A DNA stretch of 11,040 bases from JBBSUQ01 sp038234235. Lineage in GTDB: Bacteria > Bacteroidota > Bacteroidia > Flavobacteriales_D > Crocinitomicaceae. The first letter of the stretch is position 1. Every line of letters begins with the position of its first letter. Positions 1-6,119 of the stretch are shown here, in pieces. A program made the translations under genes and the position numbers. The stretch is from contig JBBSUQ010000109.1 in NCBI GenBank assembly GCA_038234235.1, positions 1-11,040 on the forward strand, written 5' to 3'. The notes under the pieces were generated by a model. It was not told the DNA's origin. It worked only from the letters and a program-made list of their open reading frames with translations, and did not search any database.

Positions 1-870
1 AAGCCCGACGCCATTTTGGTTTATGGTGATACAAATTCGACATTGGCTGGTGCATTGGCGGCATCTAAGTTGCATGTACCTGTAATTCACGTTGAAGCTG
101 GCTTGCGAAGTTTTAATAAATGTATGCCCGAAGAGATTAATAGAATTTTAACAGATCATGTTTCTACAATGCTTTTTTGCCCGAGTAAACAAGGACTTGA
201 AAATCTTGAAAAAGAAGGATTTATTATTGAAAATAATGGTAAAACTTTTGATCAACCTTCAATTTATCACTGTGGTGATATCATGTATGACAACTCCTTA
301 CATTTCTCGGAAATAGCAGATGAAAAAATTCTTGAAACCTATAATCTCATTCCGAACGAATATGTATTGTGCACAATTCATAGAGACAATAATACAGATC
401 AACACGACAGGTTACAAGCCATTATGGAAGCTTTGGAAATAATTTCTGAAGAAAGAAAAATGAAAATTATATGGCCTATACATCCTCGAACAAAAAATGC
501 TTTAATTAACAATCTTGATAATGAAGAGCAAAAAGCAATTTTTGCAAGTGAAAAAGTAAAAATTATTGAGCCAGTTGGTTTTTTTGATATGATTTCTTTG
601 GAAAAGAATGCAAGATTAATAATAACGGATAGCGGAGGCGTACAAAAAGAAGCTTATTTTTTCAACAAACCTGGAATTATTTTGCGCAGCGAGACTGAAT
701 GGGTAGAAATTGTAGAAAGCGGAAAAGCAGTAATTACGGATGCAGATACGCAAAAAATTGTAGACGTTTTTGATGATTTCATGAGCAAGCCTGCAGAAAT
801 TTATCCGAAATTATTTGGAGACGGTAAAGCTGCGGAATTTATTTGTGCTAAAATCCTTGAATGCCTTTAA
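1..870 (+). CDS. wecB: UDP-N-acetylglucosamine 2-epimerase (non-hydrolysing), 5'-truncated by the window edge
   Basis: Interconverts UDP-GlcNAc and UDP-ManNAc in the cytoplasm, supplying ManNAc-type sugars for surface polysaccharide. The frame is open from base 1, so the start lies outside; about 289 residues are visible of a family length near 370, so roughly 80 N-terminal residues are missing. Numbering from the visible lysine, the family hallmarks appear in order: YGDT (8-11, whose Asp matches catalytic D95 of E. coli WecB), HVEAGLRS (30-37, Glu matching E117), MPEEINR (42-48, Glu matching E131), the TIHRDNN nucleotide-site motif, and TDSGGVQKEA followed by RSETEWVE near the C terminus. 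HRDN replaces the commoner HREN, which I take as normal variation. The TAA stop is followed at once, in the same frame, by the ATG of the next gene, indicating an operon. Family identity is near certain; the sugar pathway is inferred. Confidence 0.95.
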   Translation, partial: KPDAILVYGDTNSTLAGALAASKLHVPVIHVEAGLRSFNKCMPEEINRILTDHVSTMLFCPSKQGLENLEKEGFIIENNGKTFDQPSIYHCGDIMYDNSLHFSEIADEKILETYNLIPNEYVLCTIHRDNNTDQHDRLQAIMEALEIISEERKMKIIWPIHPRTKNALINNLDNEEQKAIFASEKVKIIEPVGFFDMISLEKNARLIITDSGGVQKEAYFFNKPGIILRSETEWVEIVESGKAVITDADTQKIVDVFDDFMSKPAEIYPKLFGDGKAAEFICAKILECL

Positions 871-2175
871 ATGCTGCTAATCTTTGTAGATAATATTTCT
901 AACAGACTTACTTACACGCTGGATTTTATTTTTCGTTTAAGGAAAATTGAATTTCGAGTTACTACTATCAAGGAAGAATTTAGAGTTTATTCAGGTGTTA
1001 AATTAAATTATTCAAATGAAAACTTTGAAGAAAATTCTTTATGGATAAAAACTTGTGGATTATTAGATGAAGAAGAATTGATTATCCGTCATATTGAATA
1101 TGGTGAATTTTATGGTCAAGAAATTTTAAGAATATCAAACGTTGAAGACATTTTATCATCGATATTTTATGTTTTAACTTCAATGGAAGAATATTTAAGC
1201 ACAGAAAGAGATAACCACGGGAGATTTTTAGCTGAATTTAGCAAGCTCAAAGAGTATGAATGGTTGGAAACTCCCATTTGTGATATTTGGAGCGAGAAGT
1301 TAATAGATACATTGAATGCCACTCAAAATGGAAATACACCTCAAAATGAAAAATTATTTATAGAAACTCCAAAGTTTAAAATCGTTCCTACTTTTGATAT
1401 TGACAATACTTTCGCCTATAAAAATAAAAATTGGATAAGAAGAATGTTGTCTATCTCAAAAGATACGATTTACGGCAATAAAACAAGATTAAAAGAAAGA
1501 AGAATTGTTCTGCGAAATCAAAAGCTAGATCCTTATGATACGTTTGACGATATCAAAAATATTTGCAAAAAATTTGACACTAGAATATTTTGGTTGTTAG
1601 GCAAATTTTCGAAGTTTGATAAAAATCTTCCATCGAGTAACCTTGTACAACAAAATCTTATTCAAAATCTCGATGAGGTTTGTGTATTGGGTTTGCATCC
1701 CAGTTATGAGTCGAATAATTATGATTTATATTTACAAAAAGAGAAAAAAGATTTAGAAGAAATTGTGTCACATCCAATAAAACATTCAAGACAACATTTT
1801 CTCAAAGTAGAACTTCCAAAGACATATAAAATTTTACTTGAAAACAATTTTGAGCATGATTATTCCATGGGTTTTGCCGACCATATTGGTTTTAGATTAG
1901 GTACTGCACGAGCCATAAATTGGTTTAATTTAGAGAATAGTGAAGTGACAAAACTTGTTTTACATCCTTTTGTTTATATGGATGGTACGCTCAGAGAATA
2001 TCAAAAATTAAGTATTGAAGAAAGTAAACTAAGAATTAGAAAGATGTATGACCTTACCAAACAATATGGCGGAGAATTTCAATTTTTGTGGCACAATGAA
2101 ACAATAGGAAATTATAGTTCTTGGAAAGGATGGCGTGAAGTTTTAGATTTTACCTTAAATTTAGAAAATGAATAA
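871..2175 (+). CDS. DUF7033-type polysaccharide deacetylase-like protein
   Basis: This is a 434-residue protein of the NodB/carbohydrate-esterase-4-like class found in Bacteroidota, with an N-terminal DUF7033-like region (about 1-165). The deacetylase-like half begins with TFDIDN (174-179), which fits the metal-binding/catalytic Asp motif. It continues with LHPSYESN (275-282), RQHFLK (307-312), DYSMGFADHIGFR (330-342) and a late WHNE (407-410), all plausible active-site loops. No signal peptide or membrane segment is visible, so it is probably cytoplasmic. The likely role is N-deacetylation of a sugar in a surface-glycan pathway, inferred from the fold and from wecB directly upstream. The substrate is unknown and the catalytic set differs from canonical NodB, so activity is unproven. 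The ATG is the first codon after the wecB TAA and no earlier start is possible. The last 8 bases overlap the next gene. Confidence 0.82.
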   Translation: MLLIFVDNISNRLTYTLDFIFRLRKIEFRVTTIKEEFRVYSGVKLNYSNENFEENSLWIKTCGLLDEEELIIRHIEYGEFYGQEILRISNVEDILSSIFYVLTSMEEYLSTERDNHGRFLAEFSKLKEYEWLETPICDIWSEKLIDTLNATQNGNTPQNEKLFIETPKFKIVPTFDIDNTFAYKNKNWIRRMLSISKDTIYGNKTRLKERRIVLRNQKLDPYDTFDDIKNICKKFDTRIFWLLGKFSKFDKNLPSSNLVQQNLIQNLDEVCVLGLHPSYESNNYDLYLQKEKKDLEEIVSHPIKHSRQHFLKVELPKTYKILLENNFEHDYSMGFADHIGFRLGTARAINWFNLENSEVTKLVLHPFVYMDGTLREYQKLSIEESKLRIRKMYDLTKQYGGEFQFLWHNETIGNYSSWKGWREVLDFTLNLENE

Positions 2176-2551
2176 AAATCTTGTTTTGATGGGTATTATT
2201 TGCATTGTAATTGCCATTATTTTTGGTGCATTTGGCGCTCATGCATTGAAAGAAAAAATATCGGCAGAGAAATTATTATCTTTTGAAACCGGGGTTAGAT
2301 ATCTTATGTATCATGGATTGGCATTTTTAATTCTCGGATTTCAAGACAAATTTCCAATTGGAAAAACTATAATTCTATTTCTTATTCTTGGAATAACTTT
2401 ATTTTCAGGTTCTATTTTTCTTTTAAGTTTATCGGATTATTGGCAAATAAATTTCAAATTTTTGGGTCCAATTACTCCACTCGGAGGTTTATCTTTAATT
2501 GTCGGATGGGTTATTTTTGCTTTCAAAATAGTCAAAAATAAATCATTGTGA
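2168..2551 (+). CDS. DUF423 family small integral membrane protein
   Basis: This 127-residue hydrophobic protein has about four membrane segments (roughly residues 4-24, 45-58, 66-88 and 98-121). The family signature GAFGAHALK lies at 21-29, followed by the characteristic TGVRYLMYHGLAFLILG (42-58) and a late GPITPLGG (100-107). DUF423 proteins (YgdD-like) are inner-membrane proteins with no established biochemical role. The ATG lies 8 bases inside the preceding gene, and the TGA overlaps the GTG of the next gene as GTGA, so translation of the cluster is probably coupled. Length matches the family. The neighbours do not suggest a specific function. Confidence 0.88.
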   Translation: MNKNLVLMGIICIVIAIIFGAFGAHALKEKISAEKLLSFETGVRYLMYHGLAFLILGFQDKFPIGKTIILFLILGITLFSGSIFLLSLSDYWQINFKFLGPITPLGGLSLIVGWVIFAFKIVKNKSL

Positions 2552-3321
2552 AAGTAGAGATTACTGTTTTAGGAACAGGTACATCGCAGGGTATTCCTAT
2601 CATTGCCTGTGATTGTGAAGTCTGCACTTCGAGCGATCCAAAAGACAATCGTTTGCGAACTTCCGTACTTTTTACAGTTGATGGAGAAAATTTCGTTATT
2701 GATACTGGTCCGGATTTCCGCCAGCAAATGTTACGTGAAAATATTAAATCTTTGCGCGCTGTATTATTCACACATGAACACAAAGACCATACTGCTGGTT
2801 TTGATGACGTCCGTGCGTTTAATTTTAAAGAAAAGCGCAATATGGAAGTTTACTGCTCGGAAAGAGTGGCCAAAGCGCTCAAAAATGAATATCATTATAT
2901 TTTTTCTGAAAACAAATATCCGGGAATTCCGAAAGTTAATTTAAACCTTATTGAAAATGGATTATTTGTTTTACCAAATGGAGTAGAGGTGGAACCAGTT
3001 GAGGTCTATCATTATCTTTTACCTGTTTTAGGATTTAAAATCGGGAATTTCGTTTATATTACGGATGCTAAAACAGTTGATAAAGTAGAAATCGAGAAAA
3101 TTAAAAACTGCGAATTTTTAATGATTAATTGCCTGCATGAACACGAACACATTTCCCATTTTAATTTAAAAGAGGCTTTAGCATTTATAGCAGAAGTAAA
3201 TCCGAAGCAAGCCTATTTAACCCATATTAGTCATCAGTTTGGCAAGCATAAAGATATTCTTAAGCTTTTGCCAGATAATGTCTCGGTGGCTTATGATGGT
3301 TTGCGTTTTGGGTGTGGATAG
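2548..3321 (+). CDS. Metallo-beta-lactamase fold hydrolase, PhnP-like phosphodiesterase
   Basis: A 257-residue MBL-fold hydrolase. The N terminus has the PhnP-type GTGTSQGIP (9-17) followed by C21, C23 and C26, which in PhnP bind a structural zinc. The active-site metal motif THEHKDH (75-81) is complete. Later ligands fit H155 (VYHYLLP), D173 (YITDAK) and H226 (LTHISHQFG). E. coli PhnP cleaves 5-phosphoribosyl 1,2-cyclic phosphate in phosphonate breakdown. No other phosphonate gene is visible here, so a more general cyclic-phosphodiester role is equally likely. The start is GTG, overlapping the previous stop as GTGA; the conserved strand MKVEITVLGTG begins there, which supports it. It is the last gene of the tight cluster; the next gene is 111 bases away. 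Confidence 0.88.
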   Translation: MKVEITVLGTGTSQGIPIIACDCEVCTSSDPKDNRLRTSVLFTVDGENFVIDTGPDFRQQMLRENIKSLRAVLFTHEHKDHTAGFDDVRAFNFKEKRNMEVYCSERVAKALKNEYHYIFSENKYPGIPKVNLNLIENGLFVLPNGVEVEPVEVYHYLLPVLGFKIGNFVYITDAKTVDKVEIEKIKNCEFLMINCLHEHEHISHFNLKEALAFIAEVNPKQAYLTHISHQFGKHKDILKLLPDNVSVAYDGLRFGCG

Positions 3322-3407
3322 GTTGTTTTTGATTCGTTATGATAGTTTAAATGTTCCTCAATTAAATAAAATGATTTTCAAGCTATTCCCAATTCCAACG
3401 AAAATTT

Positions 3408-3415
3408 TAACTTTG
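3408..3415 (+). promoter_or_regulatory. Candidate Bacteroidota -7 box for fabI
   Basis: TAACTTTG matches the Bacteroidota -7 consensus TAnnTTTG, 17 bases before the fabI ATG, in the only sizeable gap between the upstream cluster and fabI. It would give a leader of roughly 10 nt. No clear TTG -33 element lies about 19 bases upstream (TTC is there). Such an octamer also arises by chance in AT-rich DNA, so support is mainly positional. Confidence 0.45.
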
Positions 3416-3432
3416 CCCCAAAATATATAGTT

Positions 3433-4245
3433 ATGTCATTCAATTTATTAAAAGGAAAAAGAGGAATTATTTTCGGAGCGCTAAACGAACAGTCTATTGC
3501 ATGGAAGGTTGCAGAGCGTGCACACGAAGAAGGTGCTATTTTCACTTTAACAAACGCACCAATTGCCATGAGAATGGGTGAAATTAATAAATTGGCAGAA
3601 AAAACTAACAGTACAGTGATTCCTGCAGATGCCACAAGTGTTGAAGACTTAAACAACTTGGTTTCCCAGTCTATGGAAATTTTAGGAGGCAAAATTGACT
3701 TTGTTTTGCATTCAATAGGAATGTCGCCCAATGTGAGAAAAGGTAAGCACTACACTGAGAATAATTATACTTTCTACAACCAAACGATGGATGTTTCTGC
3801 TATTTCTCTTCATAAAACTCTAGCATCTCTTTACAAGCATGATGCTATGAATGAATGGGGTTCTGTTTTGGCCTTGACATATATTGCAGCTCAAAGAATT
3901 TTTCCAGATTATAATGATATGGCAGATGCAAAATCGCTTTTAGAATCAATTGCCAGATCTTTTGGTTACCATTACGGAATCAAAAATAAAGTAAGAGTTA
4001 ATACTATTTCTCAATCTCCAACGCCAACTACGGCCGGTCAGGGAATTAAAGGATTCACAGAATTTATTAATTTCTCTGAACAAATGTCACCTCTTGGTAA
4101 TGCGCCCGCTGTGGCCTGTGCAGATTATTGCGTGAGTATGTTTTCAGATTTAACAAGGTATGTAACGATGCAAAATCTTTTTCATGACGGAGGATTTTCA
4201 AATACTGGTGTTACACAACAAGTTATAGATAAGTTTGGAGAGTAA
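3433..4245 (+). CDS. fabI: Enoyl-[acyl-carrier-protein] reductase (NADH)
   Basis: Catalyses the last reduction of each fatty-acid elongation cycle (enoyl-ACP to acyl-ACP) in the cytoplasm. It is a divergent SDR-fold protein of 270 residues, matching FabI length. Seen in order: N-terminal GKRGIIFGALNEQSIAWKVA (8-27) with the FabI-type nucleotide motif; DAT at 66-68; the HSIGMSP loop (93-99); and catalytic Y150 and Y160 with K167 in the YxMxxxK-like pattern (Y160-x6-K167). RVNTISQSPTPTTAG (188-202) and HDGGFS (251-256) follow, both typical of Bacteroidota FabI. It is the likely triclosan-target type, although sensitivity cannot be read from sequence. ATG is chosen because MSFNLLKGKRG is the conserved family N terminus. 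It is probably transcribed alone from the upstream -7 box. No good terminator follows directly. Confidence 0.96.
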   Translation: MSFNLLKGKRGIIFGALNEQSIAWKVAERAHEEGAIFTLTNAPIAMRMGEINKLAEKTNSTVIPADATSVEDLNNLVSQSMEILGGKIDFVLHSIGMSPNVRKGKHYTENNYTFYNQTMDVSAISLHKTLASLYKHDAMNEWGSVLALTYIAAQRIFPDYNDMADAKSLLESIARSFGYHYGIKNKVRVNTISQSPTPTTAGQGIKGFTEFINFSEQMSPLGNAPAVACADYCVSMFSDLTRYVTMQNLFHDGGFSNTGVTQQVIDKFGE

Positions 4246-4383
4246 ATTTTTTGAGATTGAGTAAGCGGAAGGAGTAGACGATAGTTTGATTTCTGTTTCC
4301 GTGTTCTGAATTTTTATTCAATATTCTGGCCGTGCGGTTATTTTTGAATATCGCATTTTGATAATTTCGATTAGATTTCTTAA

Positions 4384-4425
4384 AAATATTGAGATAATGT
4401 TTGGAAGAATTGTCTCTAAATATTT
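4384..4425. repeat. Long near-perfect inverted repeat (hairpin) downstream of fabI
   Basis: AAATATT (4384-4390) plus GAGATAAT (4391-4398) pairs with ATTGTCTC (4409-4416) plus AATATTT (4419-4425). The loop is 10 nt (4399-4408); the only defects are a 2-base TA bulge at 4417-4418 and one T/G position, which would pair as U-G in RNA. There is no adjacent T-run in either orientation, so it is not a standard terminator. It may stabilise the fabI transcript 3' end or bind a protein; the role is unknown. Confidence 0.6.
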
Positions 4426-4487
4426 GAAGAATGTGGTTTTTTATAGTTTTTGGAGGTGATGCCTTTTGATTTTGAATTTTATATTTT

Positions 4488-4537
4488 ATTAACTAACTTA
4501 TTAATTTAAATATTTAACTGTTAATCAATTAGTTAAT
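4488..4537. repeat. AT-rich nested inverted repeat
   Basis: ATTAACTAA (4488-4496) is the exact reverse complement of TTAGTTAAT (4529-4537). A perfect 12-bp palindrome, TTAAATATTTAA (4506-4517), sits within one base of the same centre, and a partial match (ATTAA) lies between the arms. The structure lies 28 bases past the 3' end of the minus-strand zinc-ribbon gene. In such AT-rich DNA short inverted repeats are common, but the nested, shared centre is less so. Confidence 0.45.
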
Positions 4538-4565
4538 ATGCTTGGCACCGTCCCAAGAAATCCTT

Positions 4566-5138
4566 CTAAATTCTCCAAACTCCCCATTTTCGAAAGTTAC
4601 ATTTGTCCAGATTTTCCAAAAATCCATTGCTCAACAACAAAATATTTCCATCATCCATTTTTTTAAGCAATTCTCTAGATTTAAGTATTTCAGTTTTATT
4701 CATTACAACTCCAACTTCCGGAAAATCTAATTTCCATCTAAATTCTATTCCTTTCATCAATTCTTCGACTGCACCAATACGGAAAACAAAAACTAGGTTA
4801 TTCTTAATGAAATAATAAAAGTTACCCACTACATACATCTTTATACCTAAATAAAACTTTTTACCTTCATTTTCATCAGGGCGGAAATTTTTCTTTTGTA
4901 GTTTATACAGTGGTGCAACAAAGAAATTCTTAGAGCTTCCCATTGTAAAATTCATTACTTCAATGTTTTTTTTGCGGAACTCAGGCATACCTTCACAGGT
5001 AATGGCAAGTTGTTTTTCTTTTAATTTATTGAATTTTGAACGACAGCAGTCGCTGCAATAAATTTTAGTGTTAAAATATCCGTAGACATCTTCGTCACAT
5101 GTCGGACATTCATGTCCCATGTATCTATATTTAGCCAT
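4566..5138 (-). CDS. Uncharacterised protein with N-terminal zinc ribbon
   Basis: A 190-residue protein I do not recognise. The N terminus has a four-cysteine zinc-binding pattern: C11-x2-C14 and C28-x2-C31, with an extra C32, in the arrangement CPTC...YCSDCCRSKFN. This resembles small zinc ribbons at the start of many Bacteroidota proteins (the CSDxCR style). The basic helix-like stretch after it (about 33-43) is Lys/Arg rich. The remainder (50-190) contains a hydrophobic patch around GNFYYFIKNNLVFVFRIG but no convincing membrane helix, and no motif I can name. It stands alone between two long non-coding stretches, with a candidate -7 box 59 bases upstream. Cytoplasmic, possibly nucleic-acid binding, but this rests only on the zinc ribbon. 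A gene-poor setting and an orphan-like sequence would fit lineage-specific or acquired DNA. Confidence 0.72.
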   Translation of the reverse strand: MAKYRYMGHECPTCDEDVYGYFNTKIYCSDCCRSKFNKLKEKQLAITCEGMPEFRKKNIEVMNFTMGSSKNFFVAPLYKLQKKNFRPDENEGKKFYLGIKMYVVGNFYYFIKNNLVFVFRIGAVEELMKGIEFRWKLDFPEVGVVMNKTEILKSRELLKKMDDGNILLLSNGFLENLDKCNFRKWGVWRI

Positions 5139-5196
5139 AAAATTCGGTGATTATATTAGTTCACCAACTGTTTAATTTGTAAAAAAGTATTAGACG

Positions 5197-5204
5197 CAAA
5201 TGTA
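5197..5204 (-). promoter_or_regulatory. Candidate -7 box for the zinc-ribbon gene
   Basis: On the minus strand this reads TACATTTG, an exact match to TAnnTTTG, 58 bases before the ATG at 5138. It would give a leader of about 50 nt. No matching TTG -33 element is evident. Just upstream of it (5208-5243 in window coordinates) is an 8-bp inverted repeat, AAATAGTT / AACTATTT, which could be an operator but is in very AT-rich DNA. Confidence 0.4.
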
Positions 5205-5334
5205 ATCAAATAGTTTAATTAATTACTATAAAATAACTATTTAATTAACGAATGTATTTTAATATTATCTAGAAATGATTGGTTAAGCGTATTATCAAGC
5301 GAAAATTTGGTGATGAGCAAAATAGTCGAGATTG

Positions 5335-5369
5335 AAAAAAAAATTAAAAAACCCATGCAATTGGGTTTT
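5335..5369 (-). terminator. Intrinsic terminator of the ncRNA candidate
   Basis: On the minus strand, AAAACCCA (5369-5362) pairs with TGGGTTTT (5355-5348) across a 6-nt loop (ATTGCA). It is followed by TTAA and a run of nine T (5343-5335). This is the best-formed terminator in the window, and its T-tract fixes the orientation as minus. Its left arm shares four bases with the preceding hairpin (5366-5385). Confidence 0.85.
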
Positions 5370-5568
5370 CCGAAGCCTCAGAAAACACGTTTTGGTTTGC
5401 CGGAAATCTTTGTAATCCGCTGTGGAATTCCTTACGAATAAGGTGCGGCCCGCCATTGAATTCCTGAGACTCACCATAGGGTCAAAATTGTTAAGCTTCA
5501 AGAGTTATTTGCATGGGTCTCCGCCAAAAGACGGATGGGATCACTGAATCGACTTAGCGATTGTATCC
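5335..5568 (-). ncRNA. Candidate structured small RNA, about 230 nt; possibly 6S-like, family not established
   Basis: The segment is visibly richer in G+C than its surroundings and has no convincing ORF. It runs on the minus strand from just after a TACCTTTG -7 box to a strong intrinsic terminator. Read 5' to 3', visible helices are: GGAU/AUCC (5568-5565 with 5541-5538) enclosing AAUCG/CGAUU; a CCGUC-UUUU-GGCGG hairpin (5534-5521); GAGAC+CCAU with AUGG+GUCUC (5521-5513 with 5477-5466, 3-nt bulge); GGAAUU/AAUUCC (5464-5459 with 5429-5424) stacked on CCUUA-UUCG-UAAGG (5443-5430); UUUUCUGA/UCGGAAAA (5385-5366); then the terminator stem. Hallmarks of RNase P RNA, tmRNA and SRP RNA are absent. 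The size fits 6S RNA, and Bacteroidota have a divergent 6S-Flavo class, but I cannot confirm membership. A cis-leader for the zinc-ribbon gene is less likely, since a terminator and a separate -7 box intervene. Confidence 0.7.
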
Positions 5569-5574
5569 TTGTTT

Positions 5575-5582
5575 CAAAGGTA
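5575..5582 (-). promoter_or_regulatory. Candidate -7 box of the ncRNA candidate
   Basis: TACCTTTG on the minus strand fits TAnnTTTG exactly and lies 7 bases before the first paired base of the predicted RNA. That is where transcription should begin. No good TTG lies about 19 bases further upstream. Its position at the edge of the GC-rich structured segment supports it more than the motif alone. A hyphenated palindrome, TGAGT-TT-ACTCA (5645-5656), lies about 65 bases upstream and might be an operator. Confidence 0.55.
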
Positions 5583-5700
5583 ATAATAAAAAGTAAATAT
5601 TGATTTGAGATTTTAAAAATTTATTCAAGTGAAACTTCTTTTCTTGAGTTTACTCATAACCTTACATTTACAACTTCTCTACAATTTTATTTCAAAAAAT

Positions 5701-6000
5701 TTAAAGCGTATTTCGACTATTATCTGTCAAGAAGGTCTGAATTTTTAGTTTCAATTCGGCAATTTGTTTGTCTTTTTCTTTGAATTTTTTATAATCAAAA
5801 AGGGAAGCAATTAAATATCCGACTACCATGCTAAGTAAAATAAGCAACGTTAAGCTAATGTGAAATTTCCAAAATACCATGCTAAAAAAGACAGTATCTC
5901 TATTTTGAACAGCGAAAATTATAAATATAATGCCCAAAGTTATCCCAAGTATGATTCTGATTTTTCTGGCGGTCGAAATGTTTTTCCAATATTCTTTCAT
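5701..6000 (-). CDS. LapA/DUF1049 domain small inner-membrane protein
   Basis: A 99-residue protein with the LapA (lipopolysaccharide assembly protein A, DUF1049) layout. A first membrane helix is at about 14-31, then the signature FAVQNRDTVFFSMVFWKFHISL (28-49, hallmark AxQN). A second helix is at about 47-66 with the typical small-residue VVGYLIASLF. A charged, coiled-coil-like tail runs from 70 to 92. In E. coli, LapA with LapB tunes LpxC turnover and LPS synthesis. Many Bacteroidota carry a lone LapA-like protein whose role is unknown, and no lapB is seen here. The ATG at 6000 is the first Met and gives the usual family length. It is divergent from the lipoprotein gene, with a good -7 box 48 bases upstream. 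The next transcription unit downstream is the ncRNA candidate. Confidence 0.82.
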   Translation of the reverse strand: MKEYWKNISTARKIRIILGITLGIIFIIFAVQNRDTVFFSMVFWKFHISLTLLILLSMVVGYLIASLFDYKKFKEKDKQIAELKLKIQTFLTDNSRNTL

Positions 6001-6047
6001 GATCTTAATTTTAATATTTCTGACTCAATTTTAGATTCGTTTTTTTG

Positions 6048-6055
6048 CAAACATA
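6048..6055 (-). promoter_or_regulatory. Candidate -7 box for the LapA-like gene
   Basis: TATGTTTG on the minus strand fits TAnnTTTG, with its inner edge 48 bases before the ATG at 6000. It lies in the 119-base region between the two divergent genes. On the other strand TATATTTA (6100-6107), a 7/8 variant, may serve the lipoprotein gene at 6120 but would leave a very short leader. Confidence 0.45.
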
Positions 6056-6119
6056 CAATCAAAAATTGAGGTAAGTAAAGTCGTTTAACTTTTTTTGAAT
6101 ATATTTAGACTCGAATTTT

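Larger units (their letters stand above)
4246..4565. other. Non-coding stretch between fabI and the zinc-ribbon gene, AT-rich with inverted repeats
   Basis: I see no credible gene in either strand: short frames are broken by frequent stops. It contains two marked inverted repeats, listed separately (4384-4425 and 4488-4537). Just past the stop of the minus-strand zinc-ribbon gene there is also a small 5-bp stem, CTTGG at 4541-4545 with CCAAG at 4553-4557. That stem has no T-run, so it is a poor terminator. No mobile-element ends or target duplications were found. Confidence 0.6.

Noticed and set aside
2532..2944. Alternative open frames inside the MBL gene on both strands (2532-2840 minus, 2603-2944 plus)
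   Set aside because: They overlap the well-supported PhnP-like gene and carry no recognisable motif.
3378..3731. 117-residue minus-strand frame across the fabI start
   Set aside because: It is antisense to the conserved fabI coding sequence and its promoter region, and is a shadow frame.
4542..4815. Short plus-strand frames opposite the zinc-ribbon gene
   Set aside because: They are antisense to a longer frame with a clear Cys motif; their sequences are low in complexity.
4246..5280. Mobile element carrying the zinc-ribbon gene
   Set aside because: The inverted repeats on the two sides do not match each other as terminal repeats, there is no target duplication, and no transposase is present.
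5295..5501. 68-residue minus-strand open frame
   Set aside because: It runs through the hairpins and terminator of the ncRNA candidate and past the T-tract. Its composition does not look like a protein and no motif is present.
5335..5568. RNase P RNA, tmRNA or SRP RNA identity for the structured segment
   Set aside because: The conserved GAGGAAAGTCCG-like and ACAGAAACCCGG-like blocks of RNase P, a tRNA-like CCA end, and the SRP GGAAGCAGC-like loop are all missing.
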